From positions 18,275,413-18,339,412 of the forward strand of contig CM119269.1 in assembly GCA_051294375.1 (NCBI GenBank): a stretch of 64,000 nucleotides of DNA, written 5' to 3'. The position numbers were made by a program, and so were the translations under genes. Source of the DNA: Paraspadella gotoi (Eukaryota; Chaetognatha). Every line of letters begins with the position of its first letter. The stretch's first letter is position 1. Below are positions 44,986-56,470 of this stretch, piece after piece. The notes beneath the pieces are model-generated. The model ran no database searches and had not been told where the DNA came from. It saw only the letters and a program-made list of their open reading frames with translations.

Positions 44986-46785
44986 TTTTAATCTTTGTCT
45001 TTTCTGGGTGGAATAATCTCTTCTTTTAGATTAACTCTTTTCTTCATTTTCTTTCGCTCCATTCCTCGCTCCATTCCTCGCTCCATTCCTTACTCCGTCT
45101 CTCTCTTCATTACTCTCTCCATTTTTCAGACATTTCCTCAATTCACTTCTGTTTTTTTGTTTGTTTGTTTTGTTTTTGTTTTTGGTTTTTTTTTTTCATT
45201 TAATTTTCATCATCATTGACTTGAATTTCACTACACTGAGCTACTTCATGTCAGGTTATCGAATCCTAACAACGAAGTTTAATTACCATTAAGAACATTA
45301 GAATCATGTACTTTATAGTTGCAGCATAATTTTTCGATAAAAATACTTTGTTTGCTTAATAATATGAAGGTCCTTGCGCCTTCTATTCTTTACATTTTTT
45401 TTTCTCTCTCCCCTTTGATATTAATCCCTTTCTTCCCTTATTACGCTGATTATGACCAATACGATTAGATTAAATATCCTCTCATCTTTTTCTCTCTTCT
45501 TTCNNNNNNNNNNNNNNNNNNNNNNNNNNNNNNNNNNNNNNNNNNNNNNNNNNNNNNNNNNNNNNNNNNNNNNNNNNNNNNNNNNNNNNNNNNNNNNNNN
45601 NNNNNNNNNNNNNNNNNNNNNNNNCTTTCCTCCCTTTCTCCTTTTTTTAATAAAATCCGTCAGAAGGAAAAAAAAAATTTTCTCCTTTCAAACTTTTCTC
45701 ACTGTTGTTCGTAAAAACTCCAGGAAAAAAAAAAGATGAGAAAAAAATTTAAAATTAAAAATAAAGGAAAAAAGAGCAAAATTTAAAAAAAGTAAGAAAA
45801 CAGAATAAAATTTAAAATAAGGATGAAAAAATGTTTTTGATTAAAAAAAAAAGGAAATTCCGGCGATTTTGTGGCTTTTTTTAAAAATTTTCCCTCTTTT
45901 TTTTTTTAATCATGATTCTGGGTTTTTGGATAAACGTTTTCACTCGTTTGACTTTTAAACGTCGTTCTTTTAATGTTTGGTTGGACAGAAAAAAACTTTG
46001 GCGCCTTTTTGGGAAACGCGAGCGGAAAAAAGTTTTCGGGGTTTGTTTTCTATTTTGAAATCACACGACACCAAAAATGAACGCAAAATTAAATTTTGAT
46101 GAATCAAATTTTAAGGAATTTTTAGGAAAAAGGGAAACCAAAGTCAATGCAGAAGAATTGTGTATTTAATATATAACTGAATAAAATGTACATTTTGATG
46201 CACAATAAAAATTTCTTAGATGTAAAACTTTTTTTTTAAATTAAAGATTACGATCATGTCAGAACTTCAAATTATCATAAATTATGAAAAAAAATGATGA
46301 CCGTCCGTCCGTCTGTCTGTCTGATTGTCTTTAGGTCAGACCGTCCCTCACCCCTTCGCAATGAACGCCAATTACTTATGGTGGATGATTTACTTGCAAT
46401 TTTGTGTGTGGGTAAAGCAGTGTGTGATTGAGCTGGAAATCAAGTTTCGATAAAATCGACCGAGTGGAAATGAGTTTAAATTGAAAATATAAATAAAAAA
46501 ATATAAAACCTGTCACGCTATTTGATTAAGCTTTTTATATTTGTATTACATATAATTACAAACTGTAATAATTAATTATTTAATTATCTGAACAGCTGAT
46601 TACCGCTAATGATTGTGGGCAGATCCGGCATTGTTTGCTCAAACTTGTTTTAATAGAAAGTTACGCTAAGACTGTATCTATGGTCACTCACAGCGTCCTT
46701 AGTGACGCTCTACTGTGTTACAGTTTGCAACAACAAAAAAATCCGCACGATTCCCGCGCCTCCGGAGCAGCGCCTGACGCAAAAC
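44986..46785. other. No gene; AT-rich DNA
   Basis: A CTCCATTCCTCG triple repeat at 45,056-45,090, a 121-N gap at 45,504-45,624, then AT-rich sequence. A (GTCC/GTCT)n stretch lies at 46,302-46,330. Nothing recognised. Confidence 0.55.
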
Positions 46786-47214
46786 GACGACAATGGTTAC
46801 GAGTTTGTTGGGTCTTGCCAACAGCCTCGTCGCAATCGACGACCAGCTGGACAATTTTCTTTGGCCGACCGATTTGTCGGTGGCGTCGGTCGCCAAAATC
46901 ACTAAATGTTAATTGATTATTGATTATCAGAAAACAATATGAAANNNNNNNNNNNNNNNNNNNNNNNNNNNNNNNNNNNNNNNNNNNNNNNNNNNNNNNN
47001 NNNNNNNNNNNNNNNNNNNNNNNNNNNNNNNNNNNNNNNNNNNNNNNNNNNNNNNNNNNNNNNNNNNNNNNNNNNNNNNNNNNNNNNNNNNNNNNNNNNN
47101 NNNNNNNNNNNNNNNNNNNNNNNNNNNNNNNNNNNNNNNNNNNNNNNNNNNNNNNNNNNNNNNNNNNNNNNNNNNNNNNNNNNNNNNNNNNNNNNNNNNN
47201 NNNNNNNNNNNNNN

Positions 47215-47249
<35 letters not shown>

Positions 47250-48300
47250 GGTTCCGCAATATTCCGACCAATCAGTTTTCCTTAATCCCAAAATGGACCT
47301 CGGAAACTGGGAAAATTGGATGATGGTTTTCCCGTTTTATGTATTATTTGGAAAACCTTGACAAATCTACCCCTATACTCTTAAATTACGTAGGATCAAA
47401 TTTCACACCAACTTTTACAAATCTTAGTTATGTTATCACAAGTCTGTAGAAGTACATATATTTACTAGTTTTTGTTCCACACTGCTCCCGTTTAACTTAT
47501 TGTTTGCATCTGTTAGTAATTATTTTTATTGCCAAACAGCGGATTTTACGATATTTTCGATTTGACTCGGTGCTATGGCCTTTTGCGTTGCTCCCGACGG
47601 TTTCCCTCTGTTCTTCGAGCGAAAGATTTTTGCCGGGAAATTTCCCTCTGTTTCTCAGGAGCCGGAAATAGGGAATAAAGGAAAAGGAGGGGACTTGGGA
47701 AGAAGGAAAAGGTTTAAAAGAGAGAGAGAAAGGAAAAGAGGGGTTGGAGATGGAAAATAAAAGGTTAAGAAGAAAGAGAGGAAAAGAAAAACACGATAGA
47801 GCGGAGAAAAAAAAGGTTTAAGGGAAAAGAGAAAGGAAAACAAGGAAATGGGGAAACAGGGAGAGAGTTATTATGTTTAGAAAGGTAGGTAAGTGTATTA
47901 GGGAATTAATAAATAGCCGGGGGAATAAAGGGAAAGAAAGAGATAGAAGTAGGGAAGGATGTATGTTATACATTGTATAAAATTTAGGTAGGGAACCAGT
48001 GAACCAGTGAACCAGTAAAAGACAAAATAGGTTGAGGGAAGAATTAACTGGAACAAGAATCACTTTCTCTAAGGAAAGTACCGTAGAAAGTTAGAAACAT
48101 TCAAGAGTTTAGCCAGTCAAGGGAGAGTTAATCCAAGTTATTGCCAGTGAAAACACGCATCCTGTTATTTTTTGTTTTTTTCGGTCGCTTTGTCGCCTTG
48201 GTTACCCGTCATGGCTTCAAGTGGGCGACCTCCAACTTGTATTCCCTTTTTTAACGCGAGTTCGGGTCGACGAGTTCGAAAAGAGAGGAGAATAGATGTG
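46786..48300 (+). repeat. Composite repeat R5, copy A
   Basis: Inverted copy of 61,310-63,125. Ordered landmarks: TTGGCCGACCGAT and TCGGTCGCCAAAATCACT at 46,860-46,905, TTATTGATTAT at 46,917, a 270-N gap (46,945-47,214), a GA tract, CCAATCAGTTTTCCTTAATC at 47,262, TTGACAAATCTAC, CTCAGGAGCCGGAAATAGGG at 47,656, GTGAACCAGTGAACCAG, ATGGCTTCAAGTGGGCGACC and TTTAACGCGAGTTCG. Short open frames show no conserved domain. A non-autonomous or decayed element is possible. Confidence 0.8.
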
Positions 48301-50739
48301 ATGGATCTCCTCCGCCTTTTGTTTACTCGATGATCCCGCTCTTTCTTTGTCACGGTTAAGGCTCGGATTTATTTCGGTGCACTCAATTCGTATATTCAGA
48401 TGTGTTAACACGGTTTTTTCTTCGATGTCCGTTCGATCCGCTCTTTTTGGTCTCTCTTCTCTTTCTCTTTTCTTTCGCTTAAAAGCGCTTGTAATATTCG
48501 CCTTTCTTTTAATATAAAATCCAGTTTCAGATGAGGGGAACTAAAAAATATGAGAAGATATCTTTTCCTCCCCTTTCAATACTCTATTCTCAAACATGTT
48601 GTTAACGGAAAAACTCAGAAAAGTACTTGACAGGAAAGAAAAAAAAGAGATACGGACCTAGTATAAAAAAGTAATAATGATTAAAATTAAGAAATAATAG
48701 GCGAGATCCAGGAATAGTCACAGGCAAAAGCTCTGTAAACATATTTAAATGAGCTAGAGAAAGAGAGCAGAATGAAAAGTCTGACAACATCATCAAGCGC
48801 ATGAAAAAATGTGTTTGGATCTATGAATAACAAGAAAGCCAAATAATAATCATCTCCGGTGATGATTTGGTTCTGTTGGCTGCTTCTGTATGAGAGAGAA
48901 GAGAATTGTGTCTCCGCGTGGCTCTTTGGGATGTGGAGGTTGAGTAATGTTGTTTTAGATTGCGATGAGTCAGTCGCCGGGATTGATGTCTCGCTTTGGT
49001 ATATACACTGTTTTACGTAGTACGTCGTGTCTTGATCTTTTGACACGGTCGTCCTCGATCGCACTTATTTCATTATTTAATGTATTTTGAGTAGTTGGAC
49101 AGAAGAAAATAATACTTTTGGTACGTATTGCCTTGTATATTTATGTGAGAATACGCGATGCGGAAAAAAAGTTATTCGGTAATGGTTTGTTTATTATCTT
49201 AAATATAAGTGAAATCATCATACGTATACAGTATACCAAATTATACTTTACTGCTAGTACCCAAATTATATAGCATAATATTTGTTTATGAATGTTTCTA
49301 ACTCGGGGATAGGTATGGATGCTGAGAAAGTGAGATTTTGTGTGAGGAAACATGAAGGTAAGCAAAGGTCTATATCGGCCAGCAAAGATATGATTTTGTG
49401 TATTTAATATTATGAGTTTGCATATAAATGTTATATATAAGATTGTGGATACATTGTTCAAATATAAAAAGTTGCTATTAGATGTGAAAGATCCCTTTTT
49501 TTGTACTTTAAATTTAAGATGGATTATACGATAAATCGGTACACACGAGGAATTATCCAAATGCTTATGAATATAAAATAACTGATTGTGAAAAAAAATG
49601 ATCAAACCTGTTTCCAAAATGCAAACGGTCTTTTTGTTAATTTTTTTTTTGCTCTCTGTTGGTCCGAGATTGTCTCAGGTTCGTCTACGTCGTTCCTCTA
49701 TGGGACGCCGATAGCGATGCAGCTCTTCCTTTCGTAATTTGATACTGTTCCTAATTCTCTGCACTTTTCAGAGAGTTGGACTGGAGGATGTACTTTTACA
49801 TGTGTTTGTACCCATTTTGTGTTGTTCGCGAGATAATTTTCTAGACAAGTCGTTGATATAGAAATATGGATGAAAGACGAAGTCGGTGTACCACATCAGT
49901 TTCGATTCAGAATATCCGCCGTATGTGGATATAAAAATATTGATTGTTTTGTATATATATTAGAAAAAATAAGTTTTGGAGAGAAGAAATTTTATATTAT
50001 TATATTATCGTTTTCTGTCTACGCACGATTGGAATGATTAAGACTTTTTTTGGCAGTGTTGTAGTTTAGCTATTATTTCTGAGATAATACGAAAGCTTTG
50101 AGATAATAAGAATTTAATTTGAGTGAAATCTATCTCGAGCAAGATAATGTATTTATCTCTGAGGCCTAAGTTGAAAGAAAATGAATGTAGGGCAAAGTAT
50201 CTTGCATATTCGTAGTAATTAGCTGTGGTTTGTTCTTAACAAAATTTGTTTTTAATTAGATTATTGTTTATCTTGTGTTCTAAGTATACGTATTCTGCTT
50301 GAGAGATGATAACATTTAATCGATGTAATTCGATGTAAAGATGTGTTGTTTAAGCAGCCCGAACAGCGTCTTAGTAGAACGAAGTCGATATATTCTGGAA
50401 AAGTAGATGAGGAAGCGAAGTATTCTGACAAGACGCAAACGCCACAGAAAGAAATGCAACTGAGCAGGGAGATACCGACGAAAGGACGACCTGCGCAGGA
50501 GCAGCACGAGAGCCATGAAGACAGCATGAAAACGCGACGAAGCACGAAGATGAGTTAGAGCGTAGGATGTTAGTTGGGGTCTTAGGCCAGAACGAGCCCT
50601 GCAGTCTGTAGCGAAACGAGACGTACGCTCGGCAGTCGAACGACACAGATGAGCAAGTAGTTACTGTTTAGGGGGACGACCCGAATATTGTCGAAGAGCG
50701 AAGATGTCACGGTCGCTATTCACAAAATCAAACGTTATT
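48301..50739. other. No gene; AT-rich unique-looking DNA
   Basis: Less repetitive than most of the window. Minus-strand frames of 125 and 158 codons (48,687-49,064 and 49,141-49,617) and a hydrophilic 71-codon plus frame at 50,343-50,558 match no family I know. Confidence 0.45.
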
Positions 50740-53700
50740 AATGGGTTGAATTGCTGTATTATTGATTATCAGAAAACAATAGGGAAACTGCTGTCATTGT
50801 GCTGGTTTAATAGCATTGATCAATGGTTTTTTTTTTTTTTTGTCTGAGAGAGAGAGAGAGAAGAGAGAAGAGAGGAGACCCGGAGGATGATACAAGTGAG
50901 GTGAGATATAAATGAAAAGAAGAGAGAGAAGAGAGTTTATGTAGAGAGAAGGAGGAGGAGTGCAGTCAAGTATAGGGGAAGAGAGATGTTATTCCAACAG
51001 AGGAGGCGTTATTAGGCGCGGAGACACAGCACGATAAGGTCGTAGTGAGCGGTCTGGACGAGTAGTGAGGAGGCATTTGAGGGAAGAGAAAAGATCTGTA
51101 GGAACCTGAGAAAGGAGCGAAAGAAGAGAGAATTACAGTGAATTCTCTCCCGCACCGGTTCCCAATGACTAGAGCCTTTCAAGTACGACGCGGCACAGAC
51201 GAATATGATTCGAGTAGAGGTAGAGAGAGACAGACGAGTAGAAGAGTAGCAGTCAGATGATACGCATGCTAGACGACGACCGATATGGCAGGTGACCCGA
51301 GAATGAGAGTCTCTCGCATGATCCCGAGAGAGGCGGGTCTTTCCCTGTCTTCTATCATCTAGTTTCTCTCTCGTCGTCAATACAATCAGTTCTTTCCTCT
51401 TAATCTCCAACATATCTCTGCGGAAGTCACCTCTTTCCTCTATCAGCAAGAGATTATTAAATCACCTGGGAACAACTCTTGACCCTCGATAGGTTTTCCT
51501 CCCGCTCTTTATCCGCTTTTCACTTCTGCTCAGTTTATGGTATATATGACTCCTCTCGAAATAGATGACTCTGGACCAACACTCTCTTGAGGTAAAAAAA
51601 ACTGTGGGGCAAAAAACTCGACAAACGACACAACAGCCACTTTTTCAAGCCACTGGATACCAATCAGATTTTTTCATACAAATTCTGTTTCTATTCAATC
51701 CAAACAGCATTATAAGAGAGATATTTAATCAACCACCCTTCAATTTGATATAGGGAATTATCGCACCACTTTTACATCACATCGCGGGAGTGATAAACAC
51801 CGAGTCCTCCTCCTCTAGAGAATGCAGTAAGAGTTACTTGTTGTAATACTGGCAAGGTAATGTCTCCGCTTTATGGTTTATTTAGAAACGTTTACAGTAA
51901 GTGTTGTATAATTTGATAGGCCTTTCTAAAACCAGCAGTATGCCTGTGTCGCTATTCTCGCGGGCATCGTCTCAAAGTCAGGGGCCGACCAGGATTGTCT
52001 ATACTTCTCTACTTATAATTGATATTTGGGGCTATTTGGATGTATATTTTTAGTTTATATTGGTTGATTACCATTTTTACTATTAATCGAATCTTGTATT
52101 TCCGAGTCCGGCTCACTACAAAACACAGAATATAGCCTAGCAAATTGCATTCCTGGGCAAAATTTAAATTCTGGGAGATTTATAACACACGAAAATCAAT
52201 ATAAGGAACCTGAAATGAATTGATTTTTTTCTCTTAATTTTCTTTCAATCATAAGAATGTATTTTCGTATTAATGTTTATTGCAGCTACTCATCCTACCT
52301 CCCTTTGGCCCTCGTGCTTTATTATTTTTGTATTCTCTCTTTTCTTTTTCGCTGTTCCTTCTTCTTTGCCTCGTCTTCTATCTTCGCTTCTCGATCTCTC
52401 GCCTCTACCCTTTCTTTCCAAAACCCCAGTTGAAAACCAAAAAGTAACGAACACGCAAATCTGTTTTCCAAATGATATCCCGCGTCACCCTGTGGTCCTT
52501 TCTTTCATCTTCTAGACGGTTACTAGCGAAAGATTATTTGGGCCGGAAATTTCGCCTCTGTTTCTCAGGAGCCGAGAATAGGGATAAGGAAAAGGAGGGG
52601 ACCCTTGGGAAGCGCGCCGCTGCCGACGCCCAAAGCAAATAAAGACTAATGAAAAAAAACGTTATTAGTTGTTTTAATAATACGTCACTGTATGTATGTA
52701 GACTATATTGTCGCTAAATTCATGTACGAGCTGTGCGTTGGCAGATTCTACTTCCTTTCTGCGTTATCAATGCTCTTTATCTCTCATTCATCAGATCACG
52801 GTGTCTTAAAATCGAATAGTATGCTCAGCCTCGTCCATATCAGAAAAACATCCCGATCATCTTTCACGGTACCTTGCTGGTAAGAAAATCGAATAATATC
52901 AGCGTCTCTATAGGGAAACTATATAAGAAATGCCTACGAGGACATAACGGGAAGATAGGAGGAAACAGGCAACAGCTTTAGAACGAAAGTTCCCTGTGCA
53001 AGAGAGTTAGTGAATTTTATGAAAATGTTTGTTGTAAAGTCTTTTATGCTTTTTGAGTCGAAGGTCTTTTGAGAAAGAAGAGTAGAGGAGATGTGAAGAG
53101 GATGACTCGATGCCTACTGGCATGAATTAGCTTAGGGCATACACACAAGCCTTAAGCGCAGGAGGCCCGGGTCACACTGATATTTAACGGTAGAGAATAA
53201 TTGAAAAAGATAGTCTATACGAAGTAGGAGAAGCGCACTGTACTGTCTCCATTCATATAGAAATTCATCTCCTGTTTACCGTTATAGGAATTTCCTATAT
53301 ATAGGCTGGGGTTTGGCAGAACTCACGTGAGTTGTCAGGAACCAGTGAATCACAATCAAATGTATAAAAAGAACACACACATAAGGGTGTAAAGAAGTGG
53401 ACACGGGAATATCACTGGAACGAGTTTCCAGCTCGAGAATTAAGCGTAAACGAGATCAGCAGTTGTATCCTCGTAAAGGAAACGACACCAAAAGCGCAGG
53501 CCATGGAAGCGGCCTCGCTGTAGGAAAGGATTAAATACCCGCCTAAGTAACAAATAGGTTTTCCGCCATTCAAAAACCCAGGGTCATTCTAGCCTTCAGT
53601 CAAGGGAGAGTTTAAGTCCTCACCAGTTATTAGGCTCCGGCTTGAGTCGGAAAAACAACGTCGGCTGTCTCATTGTTTTTTTTTTTGATACGGTCGCTTT

Positions 53701-53760
53701 GTCGCCTTGGTTAAGCGTGCGCCGCCGTCAAGAGTGGGCGACCCCTCCAGCGATTGGATG
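50740..53760 (+). repeat. Composite repeat R5, copy C (diverged)
   Basis: TTATTGATTATCAGAAAACAATA at 50,759 equals 46,917-46,940. GTCATTGTGCTGGTTTAA is mirrored near 63,000. A GA-rich block follows, then TTTCTCAGGAGCCGAGAATAGGG at 52,560, GGAACCAGTGAATCAC at 53,338, CAGTCAAGGGAGAGTT at 53,600 and TTTGTCGCCTTGGTTA at 53,697. Landmark order matches copy A but spacing is about twice as long. Confidence 0.6.
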
Positions 53761-54959
53761 TCTTTTGTTAGTATAAGCGTCGTGAGTCCGGGGCCCCAAG
53801 TCGAGCGAGTGTCGACCACAGAGATGGGCATGTCAGTATAGTCTGCGTCACTCGAACCCGATCCTGACGCCAAGAGTTCTCCACAACGCATGCCAATTCC
53901 TCTTCTTCTCGAGACAATGGATCAATTTTCTTCAGTTTGCCGTCGCTTTCTTTTTACAGCATGCCTTTTTTTGGGCTGGGTTGGGTGTCTTGGGCGCGAG
54001 GGGCTTTTGCGCGAGCTTCGAGGTGTTCTGCGATCGTCCACAAATTAAGTTTGTTGCCCATCCGTTGAAAAGGGATGACTGCCACTTTTCCGCCTTCCTT
54101 CTTGTTTCTTATCTGTTTCTCGATGTTTTCTGCTGCTGATCGTCTGTCAATTGAACTGGAATCACGTGCATGCGGAGTAAGTCGAGTAAATGGCGGGCAA
54201 GAGGACTCGTACGATCGGTGAACGGCAAGTGTGGTCGGAGAGTAAAGGTTTTTTGTTGATAGAGTTTATTCGTAGAGAGATATAGCGAGAAATCGAAAAG
54301 TTTAAACCTTTGAATTCACGAGTTTCTGTGGGTGCTTGCATATATTATAAAAAAAGTTTTGCTGTCCGGTAGTCACACTGGGGAGTCTTCAAAGCGGATG
54401 GACTTTTTTGGTGAGTTCACCCGCTTTTCGAGCTTTGGCCCGGCGGGATGACTGCGTCGTCTCGCCGTATCGGATCAAAGTCCGGTCTCGAATCTGTCAC
54501 GCCCGAGTCGTCAGTCAGATTGCGATTGGATCGTCAGGTCAGAGTCGCAGACATGCTCCGTTCTTGAGAATGAGTCCTCGTGTCACTCTCAGTGCGACTG
54601 ATTCTTCTTAGCGGGTCATATACTCATCATGAGCGGTGCTCTCGCGTCTCATCGGTTCTGACGAGGTTTTCTGCACCTGGCCCGTTTCTTCGGTCTCTTC
54701 TCTCTCGACCGATGCAATCTCCCCTAGGGGCTCTGTGTAGAGGGGTTTAGAAAGACGGAGGCATCTAGCGTCGTAGTCCACTCGTCGCATCCCGTCGTCC
54801 ATCGAAAGAATGCTGATTGATCAAGGATAAGTCCGAGCATTGAGGCGTTGCTTAGTTTGCTTACTGCGGAGCCGCGCAATGGAATGTTGTTGTTATAAAG
54901 TTAAGATCCGGAGAGGCAGATTGAAAGCAAAAGAGAAAATGGTTATCACAATGCAACAG
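53761..54959 (+). repeat. R6-like segment, noisy copy of 55,255-55,735
   Basis: Shares GGGCTGGGTTGGG at 53,976, GTCGAGTAAATGGCG at 54,179, AGAGTTTATTC at 54,261 and ATTCACGAG at 54,313 with 55,290-55,535, with many intervening indels. No gene recognised. Confidence 0.5.
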
Positions 54960-55239
54960 TGTGTCCCCGCCGCGCAACGAGAGAGCCACAATGAGGACGG
55001 AGATTTTCAGTAGTTCACCATTGTTGCTGGGAGGGAAGAGAGAGAGAGAGAGAGAGAGAAGAGAGATGAGAGAGAGAGAGGAGGAGAGAGAGGAGGAGAG
55101 AGAGGAGGAAAGACGAGAAGGGAGCTGTGGACTTTGTTTGTTTGGGTCAGGGCCCCAGCTGGAAAAATGGTTTCACTAGTGCGGGTGCGTGGTCTTGGAA
55201 TATGGTGTTGCATGNNNNNNNNNNNNNNNNNNNNNNNNN
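54960..55239 (+). repeat. R6 unit 1 and 25-N gap
   Basis: TTCACCATTGTTGCTGGGAG at 55,014, a GA tract at 55,035-55,110, CTGGAAAAATGGTTTCACTA and GTGCGTGGTCTTGGAATATG match the unit at 55,770-55,940. It stops at a 25-N gap (55,215-55,239). Confidence 0.8.
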
Positions 55240-55735
55240 TCGAAAGAGATGGCACACGCGCCCCGGCTTCTTTTTAAAACCCTTTTTTTGGCTGGCTGGG
55301 TTGGGCGAGGGCTTGGGCTTGTGTTCTCCCAAAAAAGGCCAAAAAAGGGAATGATTGTGGAACGCAACTTGTTTGCGTCCACCATGATGACCTTTTTTTT
55401 CTCTGTTTCTGCTGATTCTGCATTGAAGAATCGTGATGCGTAATCGAGTAAATGGCGCAAAGGACTTACTCGTGACGCATTGGTGAATAAATGTGGGTTT
55501 TTGTGAAGAGAGAAAGTTTATTCACGAGCTTGTGGGTTCAAATAAGTTGATATCTGACTTACACTTTGACTTTGCCCGGCCTCCTCTATCTCTCTCTCTC
55601 TTCTCTCTCTCTCTCTCTCTCGTCTCTCTCTCTCTCTTCTCTCTCCCCTCCTCGATCTGTCTCAGATTCCGACATTGAGCTTGCTCTCCAATGAATCGTT
55701 GTTTTATTAACCGCAATTAAACAAAAGAGAAAAAT
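55240..55735 (+). repeat. R6 middle segment
   Basis: Starts immediately after the 25-N gap with GCGCCCCGGCTTC, also seen at 29,883. It includes a CT tract at 55,585-55,645. No gene recognised. Confidence 0.6.
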
Positions 55736-55790
55736 GGTTTCACATACTTTCGCGCCAGGCAGAGATTTTTTTCACCATTGTTGCTGGGAG

Positions 55791-55848
<58 letters not shown>

Positions 55849-56180
55849 GAGAGAGAGCTGCGGACTTTGTTGTTTGGTCAGGGCCCCCAGCTGGAAAAAT
55901 GGTTTTCCAGTCGGGTGCGTGGCTTGGAATATGTGATCATAAAGTGGGTCATTCACGTCGGGAAGATGATGCGGTGACGTTCGCGCTGAATGGAAGGACG
56001 GGAATTTAATTACCAAACGTTTTCGAGTCGAGGGAGGGGGGTTTTGAGATTGTCCGTGCGAACGAATGAATTGATTATCTCTTTATAAGGGTAATTATTC
56101 CCCATTATTTTTTAGCCTAAAAAAATTAATGAAGAATTACTAGTTATTACTAGTAATTTTTCCTTTAACTCTATTAATTC
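55736..56180 (+). repeat. R6 unit 2, continuing into the segment shared with 63.2 kb
   Basis: Repeats unit 1, then continues with GTGGGTCATTCACGTCGGGA, CGAGTCGAGGGAGGGGGG and GTGCGAACGAATGA, matching 63,190-63,430 in the same orientation. A perfect inverted repeat ATTACTAGT-TATT-ACTAGTAAT at 56,136-56,157 recurs at 63,397-63,418. Confidence 0.85.
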
Positions 56181-56184
56181 CCTT

Positions 56185-56470
56185 AAGTTTGTCATTTGTT
56201 GTCAATTCCAGTCGTCAATCCCCGATTGCTTGTCCAGACCTGGTCAGTCATCGGTCCTCATTCGCAAAAGTTTTTCGGTTCCATCTACCGACAAAATCCA
56301 AAAACGAGGTGAACGAATCGTCTCGGCTCGCCTCGACGCCGCGCCTCCACAAAATTTTCGCCTCGTCAACTAAGCGACTCCTAAACCGTCGAGTTTCATC
56401 CATCAAGCTGAGTCGAGGCCTTGCAGCTCAAATGAAACCAAGGGATCGCGAGTCACCACACGAGATCTGC
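56185..56470 (+). repeat. R7, left copy
   Basis: Reverse complement of 58,835-59,150: GTCATTTGTTGTCAAT, CCCGATTGCTTG, GACTGGTCAGT-like sequence, GGTTCCATCTACCGACAAAA, CGCCTCCACAAAATTTTCG and AGCTCAAATGAAACCAA all find complements in that order. It is GC-richer than its surroundings, with no open frame conserved in both copies. Confidence 0.85.

Noticed and set aside
46635-46916. 93-codon frame and overlapping 67-codon frames
   Set aside because: Part of the sequence belongs to repeat R5 and no frame is kept in the inverted copy at 63.1 kb; no domain recognised.
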